Origin: Certhia americana
Taxonomy: Eukaryota > Chordata > Aves > Passeriformes > Certhiidae
DNA length: 64,000 nucleotides
Reading direction: 5' to 3'
NCBI GenBank assembly: GCA_018697195.1
Contig: CM031879.1
Coordinates: forward strand, 24,311,344 to 24,375,343
Positions 48,882-62,530 of the stretch are shown here, piece by piece. Each line of letters opens with the position of its first letter. Positions within the stretch are counted from its first letter, which is position 1. The position numbers and the translations under genes were made by a program. Below the pieces are notes generated by a model. That model saw only the letters and a list, made by a program, of their open reading frames with translations. It did not search any database and was not told where the DNA came from.

Positions 48882-51006
48882 CTTCAAGAAAATGCTCAGA
48901 TGAAGTGAATTTCCAAACACAGCTTGGGATTGGGTGTAGGATTGAGCTTTAGTTCTGGATAACTTTCAAAAAATATGTACTAGATTTTTCTGCAAACCCC
49001 TCTTACTGTTCAGTACAACAGAATCAAGATTGTACCCAGTAAAAGCAATTTGTTTCATTGTCCTCATTACAAAAAGACAATTTTATATTGTTTGTGATTA
49101 AATATTGCCTTAGAGAAGGTTAAAACTTTTTGAATGGGGAAGTAAAACTATAGAGTGGCTCACTGTAAAAGTTTATAAATTTAGCATGTGAGGGAGGCCA
49201 TCAACAAGTTCCATAATTTTGGTTTCAATGTTTAATCAGGAGGAAGCAGCTATTAATCTTCCAGTCAAGATGACAAGAGTTTTGAAATTAGTCCTAACTA
49301 AATAGCTAGTGAGCAGACTGCTTTAACTTGTGTGCTCCTGCTCACATTCTCTGTAATGACAGTTAACACCTAACAGCTCACTTGTGCTGTCACATGGATG
49401 AGTCTTAAGAGAACTAAGGAAACATGAAAGGCTTTTTTTTTTTTAATATTTTTAGAGTGTTTTTATTTTAGAATATGCCACTCCTGTAGCCTGTGTTCTT
49501 ATTACTAAGTAGATACACCTAAGAATGAAATCACTATTTTTGTTTACCATGTATTTCACAGAAAAGTACATGTAAGGCTATGTAAATCAGATTAGGGATA
49601 TGGGCTTTGTCTCTTGTTTATTTTTTTGTACTCAGCTTTTTTTCTAGGCACACCAGGTTTAAGGCTTAGTTCATTTGGTATTTGTACTTTTTTCTCCAAA
49701 ACTGAAGACTTAACTATTTTGATGAGGAATTCTGTGTGTTTCTGCATTGGAAAGTTATTAGAATGATAACAAAACTGTTGTGCACATGTTTCTTTTACAG
49801 TGTAGAAAGAACTTGTTAAAATCCTGGGTTTAATCAATTAATCACTTGTTCTTGAGTGTATTTCTCATGACAAACCTATGTTGCTAGCTTCTCTAACTGA
49901 TGCATATGACTTCCACAGAATATTAGGACCAAATGGGAGATGTAAATAGTCTTAATACTATTCATGCTCAGTCAGATTGCGTGATACGTGGTTGAGGGAG
50001 AGCAGTGTGTCTAGGACCTATTTCTTTAAGTACCAAAGGTGAAATGGCTCAGCCAGGAATGTCTACCACTAGTGTCTCTGACTTGGGTGTTCTACTTTGA
50101 GCCAAGGAGCACAATGTGTAACAGCAGCAGAATAAGGAGCATAGGAAGATGAGCTCTCCACAGTTCACAGAATTTCCTTCTGATCTTGTGCTGTGGACAC
50201 TGCCACTCTTTGATAGAATTCTTGGGTTTTATCTTTCAGAGTTATGTATTTTGATACTATTCTTCCACTTCCTCTGTGTTCAGTAGAGCACAAAGCAATG
50301 GCTATGGGCAGGTCTTACGTAAGTAGTTGGGTGGGCGTATCATGTTCTCCAATGCCATTTTTGGCAGAAAGAGACACAAATACACAATTATTATGTACAA
50401 ATAAAATTTATAGACAGAAGAGGAGCTTCAGTATCACCTTAGAAAGCTGCTTAGCAGCACTAGAGGATCTTGTACATGATAATTAAATTGGGTAGGTACA
50501 AGCACAGATTGAAGTATATTTGATACTTGATATTTCAGCCTAGCTTAAAAAAAAAAAAAAGGAAAAAACCCCAAAAATACCCAATAAAACCCCCTCAAAA
50601 CTGCCACTCAATTCACTTTATAGTTCCCAAAGTTAAAAAATTTTGCTATTTTTTCAGTAAAATATTAAGTATTGCTCTTTCAATAGAATACATTTAACAC
50701 AAGCAGATTTTCAGAGACTCCTTTATTTACACCTTGGAAAAGATCCCTGGCAATAGTTTCACAGAATTGGGCAACAGTTTCACTGCAAGAGTACAAAATT
50801 TTAACAGAGTTAATTATCTTCAGGCAATAGGGATATGAGAAATTGTATTATTTGCCCAAAGCTGTATGTACTTCATTGAAGGTGTTTGCACAGCTTAATG
50901 GCTTTGTTTCCTGGGTTCTGATAGAAGCTTTATTGTTAAAGACTTACATTTGTCAATTACTTGAGTGTAAAATCAGATACCCCTGTTTTTCCTCTGTCTT
51001 AATAAA
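48882..51006 (+). other. SMIM30: SMIM30 3' UTR region (end uncertain)
   Basis: AT-rich sequence follows the stop codon without repeats or coding potential, as expected for a long 3' UTR. Candidate poly(A) signals are ATTAAA at 49097-49102 and AATAAA at 50400-50405, 50583-50588 and 51001-51006. The last of these lies about 130 bp before an LTR insertion. Which signal is used cannot be told from sequence. An A-run at about 50547-50560 and a short T-run near 49433-49444 are also present. Parts of this segment may be downstream intergenic DNA rather than UTR. Confidence 0.45.
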
Positions 51007-51133
51007 ATTTGACATATGATCTGTCATCAGCTTGATGAAGTAATTCTTTTGAAAGGAAAATCGAGATGACAGAAATGAGTGAAACTGTTGAAATTCCTTC
51101 TGTTGACTTATTTTCTCATCTACTTTTGCTTAT

Positions 51134-51677
51134 GTTAGTGTTGGGGGTTGGGTTGATTTCTTATAGAATTTTTTCCCAGAAGTTGCTAAAAAGCTAATGG
51201 CTGGGTGCTTTTCGATACTTATGGGTGCTCAGGAACAAACAAAGGAAGCAGCTAAAGCAGAGACATTGATTCCACTTGGCTCGGGGCAGTTTTTCTGCTC
51301 TGGGGGGGACGGCCAGGGCTGCTCATCTCGGCGAGGCGGAGAGCTCTGACTTTTCCCTTCACCTCGGACTCCGTCGGACCACCGGTCTCTTCGTGTGTCC
51401 CCCCGGGATTTTGGGAACCCGTCTCCTCCCTGCCCTGNNNNNNNNNNNNNNNNNNNNNNNNNNNNNNNNNNNNNNNNNNNNNNNNNNNNNNNNNNNNNNN
51501 NNNNNNNNNNNNNNNNNNNNNNNNNNNNNNNNNNNNNTAGACTAACTAGTAAAGAACTGTTATTCCTACCCTCCTTATCGTTGCCTAAGACCCTTTTTTC
51601 AATTTTGGAATTATAACAAACCCCAAGGGAAGTTTCCCTTTTCTTTGGTCCCTGTCTTTCCAAACCAAGACAGTTAG
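51134..51677 (+). mobile_element. ERVL-type LTR with 5-bp TSD, interrupted by an assembly gap
   Basis: The LTR proper runs from TGTTGGGGG at 51139 to AAGACA at 51672 and is flanked by identical GTTAG on both sides (51134-51138 and 51673-51677). A TG...CA element with a 5-bp duplication fits an ERV LTR. GC-rich sequence (51285-51437) precedes a 100-N gap. After the gap comes AAAGAACTGTTATTCCT, a stretch I associate with avian ERVL-type LTRs. The two halves look like one LTR with roughly 100 bp missing, which suggests a solo LTR. The gap could instead hide a larger insert. The element sits just beyond the 3' end of SMIM30 in the same orientation. Confidence 0.75.
51438..51537. other. Assembly gap (100 N)
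   Basis: Exactly 100 consecutive Ns, the conventional length for a gap of unknown size. It lies inside the LTR at 51139-51672, downstream of a very GC-rich stretch, so sequencing dropout or collapse of a repeat is the likely cause. Open frames running through the Ns have no meaning. Confidence 0.99.
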
Positions 51678-53798
51678 ATAACTTCATGAACTAATATAAC
51701 ATAGTGGATGATTTCAGTTAACATTTGTGCAGTGATTACTTCTCATGGTCCTGCTGCTTGTTTATCCCATTTCAGTAGCTGTTTCTTTAAAGCACTTTAG
51801 GGAGCTGGTCCCCTCACTGTAACAGTCAGCTTGTCAAAGAATCCCATTTGCCTGGTACAAGGAAAACTTGAAGTATTTCTTTTTCCTTTTGACTGAATTT
51901 TCAACATATCTTACGTAGTTGCCTTTATACCAGAAAAGCTGGTTTTCTAGCAAGTTTTCTAGCTTGAGACACAAGGATATAAAAGACCATTTTCTGTTGT
52001 TTTGATGGGGTTTTTTTCTCTTTATGAAATATTATGTTCTGTTGTTTTAGTTATTTAATTTATTTTTTTTTTTAACTTAAAAAGAGCAAGATTTATCCCA
52101 GCATTTTGTGAAAACAGGGTTGTAACTCTTTCAGGATTTCAGCTACAGCACAAATCAGTTCACTTTGTGCACTAAGCAAATACTATTAGTAGCTGTTTTC
52201 GGAGCAGAAAGTAGAAACAGCCTGATAATGTCCACCTCATAACAAATACAACCTACCCTCTGATAAAAAATCCAGCATGACAGTGAAGAGTAGCTTTTGA
52301 CTGCTATGATTTCCATATGCTTTAACAACAGTGTAGCTAAAAAAAACAGCCATCCTAAAACATTTACCCGTCCGTGTACAGTCTATTTGTGACTGGACAG
52401 AAGGCCTTCACTTCTGACATAACTTCCAAGTGCTGCACACCAGCTAGGCCTTCCCATTCTGCTGTGAACAGCAGTACCTGGGGCTGGAATACAAAGGCTC
52501 CACACAGTTCCTAATGCACTTGCTTCTTGGGGTGTATGAATGCTGGTAAACCTCTTTCTCCAATAAATCCTGCTGCTGATGGTGATGCTGCTTTATTACT
52601 AGTGTGAGACCTGGCAATTCTATGACATCTTACATTTCAGGGCCTTTATATATTTACAGGTATTAAAGCTTGCATCCCAATTGAATCCTTGGGGCAAAGT
52701 GAAAGGAGAATCACTGGCTTAAAATGGAGTCACAGGAAGGAGTTGGTATCTCCAGGATACTCGCTGAGTTTTTTTCTGGAGTGTGTTGTGACTGATGTTC
52801 TCAGCCAGTATGCCTTTCCATGGGATCTGTACCCGGACTTGCCCAAGACTAGACACAGTTAGACACAGTCTGAAGCCCTGGTTCCTCTTTGCATATTAAT
52901 CTTTACATAAGCTTTGTGAGAAGGGGAGTTCACTGTTTATAACAAGATAAACATGTCTAAATGGATGAACTGTAATAGGTCTGCTAACATGGTAAATGCA
53001 CTAGTAGTTATTATGCTACAGAAGTAACCATTCATTTCTACATCTCATGAAAGGTTTGGCAGATCTAAACTGGTGTAATGATGAGATTGTTTGGAGTGGT
53101 GGAAAGGAGATCTTGAGTTGAATGACCCTTCAGCTTAGACTTGAACAAATAGTAAATGATCTCAAGTCAACAGGAAATATGTGTTCACCAGATGAAGAAA
53201 GTGAGACTACTAATTCAGAACCAAAATCCAGTAAAACATATTAGGCAAGATCTGATGTGACTATTGATGCGCAGAACCCAAACTACTTAATTCCTTCCTA
53301 AATCAATCTATAGAACTTTCAAGTGACAAGTTTTTAATATATTAAATAAACACTGACTACACCACTAAGTGTCCAATTCTCAAAGAATGTAATCAGTTTT
53401 TAAATTACAAAGATCTTCAGTTCATATAAATACACAGTAACAGCAAATATTACATTTGGAAAACAAGTTTTCCAGCAAGCAACCTGGAATTTACCAGGTT
53501 TACATACCAGGTATGATATGGTAAATAACATATATGTACATCTTTCTTTGAGCTAAAATTAAAGGAACAATAAAATTATATAGGCATTCAAAATATTTCA
53601 GACCTTGTACTGTCTCCTCAGCTCAGTTTCTCTGTAATGGAATTTGAAAATGTGTGGGAAGCTCTGTCACATTAAGGTACCGGCATACTAGACAGTCAGC
53701 AGGGCCTTTTGTTTCTGGATCATTCATCAGATCAGATCAAAACAGATTTTCATGAGAAAAATAAAAATGTCCCTTTAGTGTGCTAAGCAAAGAGACCC
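51678..53798. other. Non-coding AT-rich sequence
   Basis: Nothing recognised between the LTR and the CR1. A CCAATAAATCC word at about 52560 is an isolated poly(A)-like motif. Confidence 0.6.
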
Positions 53799-54715
53799 AT
53801 AGAATTATAGAATCAGACTGGTAAGGGGTTTGAATGGCTCTTAAAGACCATCTAGTCCCAGCCCTCCCCGCCACAGACAGGGACACCTCCCACCAAACCA
53901 GGTTGCTCAAGGCCTTATCCAACCTGGCCTTGAACACTGCCAGGGTTGGAGCATCCACACCCTCCCTGGACAACCTATTCCAGTGTCTCACCACAATCCC
54001 AGTTAAAAATTATTTCCCAATATCTAACCTAAATTTCCTCTCTTTCAGTTTGTTCCCATGACTGTCCTGTCACTACAGTTCCTGATGAAGCGTCCATCTC
54101 TGGCTTCCCTGTAGGCCCCCCTCAGATTTTGGAAGGCTGCTATGAGATCTCTATGCAACCTTCTCTTCTCCAGACTGAACAGCCACAATTTTCTCAGCCT
54201 GTCTTTTAGGGGAAGTGCTCCAGTCATCAGTTTCATGGCCTTCTGGACTTGGACATGCCCTTCTTCTGTTGGGAGCACCAGGACTGTACCCAGCAGTCCA
54301 GTGGGGTCTCACAACAGCAGAGTAGAATCACATCCTTTGACCTGCTGGCGACACTCCTTTTGGTACTGCCAAGGACACAGTTGGTTTTATGGGCTGCGAG
54401 TGCACACTACTGGCTCACATTGAGTTCAACCATTACCCCCAAGTCTTTCTCTGCAGGGCTGCTCTCAATCACCTCTCCACTTAGCCTGTAGGTGTGTCTG
54501 GGATTGCCCTAACCCTAACAAGGTCACGTATAGGACCTTGTACTTGGCCTTGGTGAACTTCATGAGATGAAGTTCACATGGGACCAACACTCCAGCCTGT
54601 CAAGGTCCTTCTGGAAGGCATCCCTTTCCTCTGGTGGGATGTCTCCTGCACGACACATCTTGGTGTCATCAGCAAATTTGCTGAAGTTGCATTACACAGC
54701 ATAAGTGAAGGCCTG
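53799..54715 (-). mobile_element. CR1 LINE 3' portion, minus strand, about 0.9 kb
   Basis: CATAGAATTATAGAATCAGA and ACCATCTAGTCCCAGCCCTC begin a CR1 3' end in reverse orientation. ACTGCCAGGGTTGGAGCATC, CTGTCACTACAGTTCCTGAT and GTGTCATCAGCAAATTTGCT (RT motif region) follow in order up to about 54715. Open frames on both strands across this span (for example 53737-53994 minus and 54578-55045 plus) are remnants or shadows of the CR1 ORF2. Confidence 0.9.
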
Positions 54716-56529
54716 AGAGCAGAGTGCCCTCCTTCAGACCTAGAAGCTGCAAATATAAGAGGCAGGGAAGAGAGAATTGTCTTCGTAAGCACACTGATGC
54801 AGAAATCTAGGTGTTGCTGCTGCATTGGGTTAAAGTTTGTGTTCTGCTTCAGTCTTCCTGTATTGGCCATGTTCCTACTCACTAGTCATTGTCTTGGGCA
54901 TTTCAGCTGGAACCAACAGTACTGGCAGCTTTCTCAGCTGCCGTTCATTCAAGGCACTAAAATTTTACATACATCTTCATACTGCTACTCTCCACTTGGC
55001 AAGTATAAAAGCATGAAATTACCTTCTTTCCCTGAACAGAGCTAAAATACTGCAGAGCAACACAGTTCTGTAAAACTTAGAAGAGAAGGGTCTTTTTCTT
55101 CTGTTTTCCCGTTCTTCTGTTTGTTCAGCTAATTGCACACACTGTGACAGTGCTAATAATAAATAATATAACTTCTTGTCATTCCCTACCCTCTCAAAGA
55201 AAAGCAGCCATCCTAAAACATGACCAATTTTAATCTCAGCAGAATTAAAGTGAAGAAAATGGTCACTTTATCAAAATCTGTTCGCTTTCCATTTCATGAG
55301 TTACCTGTGAAATGAGAATGTCTTTAATTTTAGAACTTCTCAAGGACATTTTCTGCCAATGTATTTCTGAACTGATATGGTTATGGAAATTACATGCTCA
55401 GTACCTGCACTTATTTCTCAGTCTTTAACCTAACATGATTGTTCATAAGTCTTATGGTAGCAGTTTTAAATTATTTTATTTTTATGTATTCAAATGACGT
55501 GGAAGATCAGCAGAAGACATATTGACTCATTTTTCCTCAACAGCACACATTTATTTCTGCATATGCATGAAAAGCAAGGAAAAATTAAGATTTTTAAAAC
55601 TTTGATCTTTTCAGAAATGCCATTCATGATCAAATTCCAAAAGTCTATCCAATATTTGTGGACAGTATCTGTAAGGTGGTCTATATCTACTGGAAAAAAA
55701 AAAAAGTCCTTTTTCATAAAAAGTAATAATTCAAAAAGATAAAATTAAGGATGCTGATTGTATATATGGACCAGTTGCCAATAAGAAACCACTATTCAGC
55801 ACTAAATATCATGCAGCCATGTTTTTCATCCTATTGTATTTGCAGAAAAAAAATCAGAAATCACAAATTTATATTTTATATTAAAAATAGGCGAAAAGTG
55901 CTTTTCAGAGAACAAGTGCATATTATTTAGTAATAATCAGACCTCTAGTGTGAATCTCAATGAAGTCAGCTTAAAAAAATTTATTATCTTAAATTGAAAT
56001 CAAGCTCTTCTCAAGGGGTGACCACATTGCCTTCTGAATCCCATATAACTTTGCCACAACCATCCCCCATGCCCAGGCTATGGCAGCAGGCTGTCCTGAT
56101 GCACAGGATGCCGGCTAACCTCAAATCCTGCCTAGGAAGCAACAGACAGCTGTGTCTCCCTGGGTGCCAAATGCATGCCCAGGCCACTGCTACCTTCTCG
56201 CTCCATAGATTCATCTCCTGCTGTGAAAAAAGCCAAACAGGTGATGAGCTATTTGTTTAAACATTCAGGAATAGCTGTGTGGCTGATACATCTTTAACCC
56301 TCCATGCCAGATTTCACATTTCAAAATTTAATATTATTGGTACACTTAATTTTTAAAAGCCCAGTATATAATCTTTTAAAATACAGTATCCATGTGAGCT
56401 GGGGTGGATACATCTAGAAGTAGAAAAGCAGAGGACATTGTCAGATGAAAGGATATTCTGAATTGTCCATCCAAAAACAGGGAAAACAGAAATCATATTT
56501 GGGAAGAGTCTGAGCCAAGAAATGTACAA

Positions 56530-56582
56530 GGTGACCTCCAGAAGTCCTTTCCAGCCTAATTTACTGTATGATTCTGTGAAAT
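56530..56582 (+). mobile_element. CR1 3'-terminal stub, about 50 bp
   Basis: GGTGACCTCCAGAAGTCCTT, then CCAGCCTAATTTACTGTATGATTCTGTGA-like sequence, is the very 3' end of a CR1 in plus orientation. The rest of the element is absent. Confidence 0.75.
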
Positions 56583-59500
56583 CCTAGTTGTAAAAGGGAT
56601 GCATAAACAGAAGTTCAATTCATTCGTATCTTCATTGCAAACAAGGATATATTTGTGGTGAACAAATCTAATCACAGTGTGAGCCCATAGGGAACCTGAC
56701 TGCAAAAGCTGTGAGGCTGTTCAGTCATCATGTAAGACCACAGGGAAACCAGATGTACCAGGATTCTCCCACTGTGTCTAGTGAAACTCAATCCCTGAGG
56801 CATTAAAAGGTTATGGAAAAAAGGGAGCAAATGCAACACATGTACACTAATCCTCTTTTCGAAGTGGGATTTTTAGAGATGGTTTTATAGGGCTAGTACT
56901 CCAAATGGAATTCAACTGTTTCAGTGTAAAGCCACAAATGTGAATTATGTCAACTCCTGCCCAAGTCAACATTTTGAAAATATTAAGATTTGACAGCCAG
57001 AATAAAAGACCTTGTTGCACAGGGAGTTCCCATTATCATCAGTGGTAGTTTAGGACAAGGTCAAATAAAAAATACAGGTTTGGATGCAGCAGATACACTG
57101 ACAGGATGGAGGGGTCCCTGCATTTGACCAGTAGTGCACCTTGCACCAGATGGTGCTCATTGGGAACTGCAGCCACATTAGTCTCCATCTACATCTCTTT
57201 CCTTAGAAAAATATTAGCTGAATTATTTATTGTGATAACTGAATGCCAAATTTTCATCTGGTTTAAAAACAGCCTGAAGTTGCTGAAATCAGTGCAGTCA
57301 TCCTGATTTAAATTCATTTTGAACAGAAAACACAAGAGGCTTCATTCTGACCTTGCACCAGCCCTTATACTTCTCTGTAATGCAGTAGAATTATTCTTGA
57401 TTTCCATTTATGTGAAAATCTAAATTGGTTCTTAAAATAGATTCTGTCTTTTTTTTTTCTCTCTCAGTCTGCTACCAGTAAATTATTTGACCTACATCTT
57501 AATAAATATTAGGAAAAAAAATATTCTCCCCACTCTTATTCCACAAATACACTTCAGAACTTGTGTATTCAACTTAGACTCTACCGTTTTGCCCCCCAAG
57601 ATTTATCAAGAAAAGCAAAGGAAAATCCACAAGTCAGCCCACTCTCAAGGATACCATACTAATATAAAGTGCCTCTTTGCATACTTTTAATGTATGTGTG
57701 CCATACATGACTGATGTACATCTGCTTACCTTTCTGCCTTGTTGTTCTTACTACTTCAGTAATAAAAGCAATCTGTTTGTGTTTATGTCAAACTGTTCCT
57801 TAGGATCTCCTTTCACCCAGTCTTCACAAAGTTCTATGTATTAAATAAGAACTTCATAGATTTTCTTTTCCTGTCCAAAAGTAACACTGAAATCCCAGTA
57901 AAAAGGATTACATGCTCTCAATTTCAGAAAGGCCAGCAAGGAAATTATTATAGCTATAGATAGAAATGTAAAGGACTAGAAATCTGAAATTTCATGAGTT
58001 TTGCCAGAGGTTTCTCTGCTTAACTCCCAATAGATTTAATAGGAATTAAGAATTAAAATCCCTTCTACTTCCAAAGGGATACTGACCTTCCAGCAGTGAG
58101 TGTAAAGCATGTGATCACTTTATGTACACTACCAAAATAATCTGAAATTGACTGTACATAATAATTGCAAGTCTGTTGCCTTAATATATTATAATGTCAA
58201 CTACTGTAACTCAGGACAATGGAAGTTGCCTAATTTAGTGTAAAATAGAGGCTTTGGGAAATACATATCATAGAAACAGGGCAGAGGGACTGACAGACAT
58301 ATCTTAAATATACTCTTTCATGCAGTAGTAGCTAAGCAATTTGGTCAGTAAGAATTCTATGTCCTCTTACAGCACCAGATTTTTTGGATTTTCATTATCT
58401 GGTGTTGCAATCCCACTTTCCTTTTGTCCTGGGCTTCAAAAGCTGCAACCTGGCCTCACAAGAAATAAACTCTAAGTAAATAAACCTCATGAGTTAAAAA
58501 AATGTGGTTTTCATTTTTGAAACAGTTGATCCCTGTCACCTGCTTACAGTAACTATTTCTGGTGTTACTACAAAGGCAGAGAAAACTGTAGCTTTTATGA
58601 AAGTGGGACATTTGTAAAGAGCATTATAAGTATATATGTTTCTTTAAACTTTACCGCCAAAGTAGTAGAAACCCATAAACTTCACAGGTTCCAAAAGTTC
58701 CTTCTAGGATGCTCACACTGAACAGACCAGAACAAATCTTTCACCATCCCCTGGTAGAGAGGCTTAAGAAATCCTTTCTCAAAACTCCTGTATGATGCAT
58801 TTTTTCACATCACAGCATACCTAAACCTTAAACCATAATGCTGAGTCAAAGTCTACTAGACTTGTATCTCTTTCTTCATTTTAGCACTTGGAAGTTCAAT
58901 GTTAAAGTCTCAACATATTCTTAGTGCAAGCAATTTTTCATCCTCTTACTCTTCTTATACTTTTCAATTTCAGAAGCCCCCAGGCATGAATTAACATGTA
59001 GGCTTTTTACATTAAAAAGAAGCATTTCACTTTTTGTTTTGAAAGGAAACACTAGGAGCCACATTTGAATATCCATATGCCCAATTTATAGATTTTTAAG
59101 TAAAGGTTAAAGAGCTTAAGGGTTGAAAACCTACCTCACCTTAAAATAGTTTTGGTTTAAGTATATTCATAATTGTATTTCAAGCCTGCCAAGTATACCA
59201 GAAGTCTGAAAGTTTCATAATTAAGGCCTTTACTTTTGCCAAACCAGGACAGCTCTCTCCAGCTTCTCTCTGTATCCACCAAAGGTTAACCCAGCTCATT
59301 TATTGTCCAACTAAATTTGCCTAAATTGGTCAAAAAATGAATTTGATTCTAACTTTGTAATTCCACTAACTTTATGTTTTCAACTGTCTTTGTCTGGCTG
59401 TGACAGCAGAAAATAACTTCTTACATTCCTGCAACAAGTTTTTCTTCCAATTTCTTATGTCATACTCCAGATTGGCCATTAAGTTACCTTTCCTTTTCTA

Positions 59501-62159
59501 ACTTTTGCTTCTCTTCGCTTTTTCTTCCTCTTTCAGCATCACCAAGCTTTCACAAGATATGTTTTGGTAACTAACCTACATGGGAATATAAAACATTCTG
59601 AGCATTTGCCAGCTTTTTATGTCTGAAGGTCTTCCATCTGATTTCAGTTTGCCGGAATTTCATTATGTTCCATGGTTGGCCTTGTGGCCAACCAAAGAGT
59701 CTTTTGAAAATTCAGCACACTAAAAGGGCTAGGAAAAAAGAAAGAACTTCTTTCTTTTCATCAGTATAGAGCATGCAGGTTGAAACAGATATATCTTGAG
59801 GACCCATAACTTCAAAGAGAATTCATAAGTTTTAACATAAATTCTTCAAATTGCCAGTTTTGTTATGCATGCATATCTATGAAGAGATATTATACATAAT
59901 AGAGAGATACAGTACATCAACTAAATGTTCTGTTAGCTTTTGAAGCATTACATTAATACCAAATTTACAATGCAGCACAGAATTACACAACAGGTATGTT
60001 TTACTTGGTTGGTACTGCTGGTACTGTACTGTGAGGAGCTGGTGTGTTGACTCCTTAAAAGAGCACTTTTTTGTCCACGAAAACATCTCAGATTAGAAAA
60101 AACAGATTAATATTATTTAGATCTCCTATTTCCACATTTTGTGTTAATAATAGAGAACAAATAAGTACAGTGAGACTTGATAAAATTGTTCAGTGAGGAA
60201 CTGTAAGCCTTAAGAGAGTTTAATTATCTAAAACATGACTTGAGCAGAATCCTTCAAAATAGGACCCAGAAATCCCTGACTGCAGCAACAGAAAGACTTG
60301 TAAGTGCTAACTTTCAATTTTCATTTGACATTTGCAAAGTTAGACACGAGGTTGCAAGCTTTCCTTTCACATATAGAACTGAACAAGAGTGTGCAGTGCA
60401 GAATACTGGTGGTCCAGATGTGATACAGAGCATAACCTAAATGTCTTGCTCCCAGCAATGTCCCTACAAGAGTCTGATCTGAGTAGTGTGTTCAGATAAG
60501 GTACATCAGCAGTAGTGCTGAGTCCAGTGAATGCCCAAATGCTGCAGGAAATCCAGCTTTTTTCCACCCAGCACTTACTGACATTGCACAAAACAGAAGA
60601 TCTGGAATTCAAGCTCAGTCTCCCACCTCCAAAAAGAGTTCTCTGAAGTACAAGACAGTACAGACAGACAGTACAGTCCTGGAAAGCATGGTCTCCTGTT
60701 TATCCTGGACTCTCCAGCTCTAAAAATGCAAGAGCAATGAGAGAGGGAGAGTAGGATGTAGGCAAAAGAAACAGACTTCCATGTTTGATGCTTAGGATGC
60801 CCACCTCTTAGGGCAAGATGTAGGTCCTGGTCTCAGCTCCATAGCCTGACATCATGTAATCAATCAGAAAATAAAGCAAAACCAGCACTAAACAATCCAT
60901 GCAGCTGGGACCAGATCCCACGCGTTTCTCCTGCCAGCAGACTGTCTTATCTAGTACAGTGCAACATCCTGACTCTGCTCAATGTTTCACTATTTTAAAT
61001 ACCACACTCAAACATTACCTGACCACATGCAAATACTATTCCAATTTAGCAAAAAATACTGCCATTTGGTACTATTAGGCTTGACTAGTTTTGCAGGTGA
61101 TGATTCAAATAAAACATTCATTCTTTTGTACCTCCATGAAACAGGCAATGCAGTAGTAAATTAATATTTACAGTTTTAGAGTTACATCAGAGCTGCATTC
61201 ATGCAGTCCCTCCTACTGTGCCCTCACAGTGCTGTTCTGATAGTATTTGCAGAATTCAGGCTGTTGTGTTTCTTAACAGGATGACCAACCTTTTTTGAGA
61301 GACTGTTCTCTGCATCTTCACAAGTATAAAACTTAAAATTATTTATCCTGATTCTACATATAAATGAGAATATTTCATGCTTTATATCCAACAAACTGAC
61401 AAAATGGCACCATGGCATAACGTTCTAGGTATCAAATTATTTGCAATGAATAGTTAACAGCTGATCTGACATGAATATCCAAAACTATTTTCGCTTTCTA
61501 GACCTGAAGCTTGGTAGTAGAGCACATATTCAGGGTAACTGCTTGCAAAAACAATGTTCACCCTCCACCTCAGATTAGACTCTCCATTGTCTCAATTTTG
61601 TGCACTCAAAGCAATTATCATTCAGCAGTACACCTTTTAAAACAATTTATATTTTCTTGACAGAGCCTTAAATCAATCCAGAGTCATTAAACAATGTTAT
61701 ATAATACACATATATATACATATACATCATATCTATGCATAAATATATAAAATTTGCACGCTGTATGTGCTATCTTAAAACTTGAATAATAGATTTGTAG
61801 GAAGCCTAGATGTGGACTGGTAATATCAGCAAAAAATAAATATTTCTTACATTGACACTGCTAATTTTTGTCCCTAAGCTCAGCCTAAAAGACAGCTTTG
61901 AAAGATGTCAGTGACAGTTATCCTATTTTATCCTATTATTTTTAAATCCCCCCTCAGTATATTGCTAGAAATAGTAAATTCTATTGTCAAATAGTCTCTT
62001 TAATCCTACAACATACTGCCCATTCCATGGTTCACCTCTAACCTACCTTAAAGATAACAGAAAATGGAAGTGTATATATATTTCAGCTCTACAAAAATGA
62101 TTGATTTGACACGTATCCCTATGCACTGATAATAGTCGTGCAAATAATTCCATAAGCAC
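56583..62159. other. Non-coding AT-rich sequence
   Basis: About 5.6 kb without a recognised gene or transposon. Open frames are all under about 85 codons and lack motifs. Confidence 0.6.
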
Positions 62160-62530
62160 AGGAAGAAATGGTGCTGTAACTGCAGCAGTGGCAAGAGGAG
62201 TCAGCAGTGGCTGTGGATCAGTTTGATACTGAACTGGTCACTAGGATGTGCAGCCTGTCACAAAACCAGCATGGACTTTGCCACCTGCCATTCTGCCCAG
62301 CTGCAGAAACCACAGTGACATATCCAGGGTCCTGTTCAGCTGCACAGCTGAGCGTAGCCAAGCCTGGTCACCAAGACACCAAACAAGAAAGGGATCAGAA
62401 CTCCAGGCCGTGGCCAGTTCTGATCATGATGAATCAGATGAATCACTGTATGCTGAAGCCTCAGTTACAGACCAGAGTCCCTAGGGAGTGGTGGCCAATC
62501 TGAAACTGGAGGCCAGCCAAGGGAAAAAGG
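62160..62530 (+). mobile_element. Possible ERV internal (gag-side) remnant
   Basis: A GC-richer stretch in AT-rich surroundings carries two overlapping plus-strand open frames (62207-62503 and 62248-62484). Short acidic and Ser-rich runs such as SSDHDESDESLYAEA appear in one of them, and the two frames look like one former frame shifted. The style resembles the N-terminal region of songbird endogenous retroviral gag, but this is memory of pattern only and no LTR flanks it. Low confidence; it might be unrelated unique sequence. Confidence 0.25.

Noticed and set aside
51229..51687. Minus-strand frame of 152 codons
   Set aside because: It reads through the 100-N gap and lies in LTR sequence.
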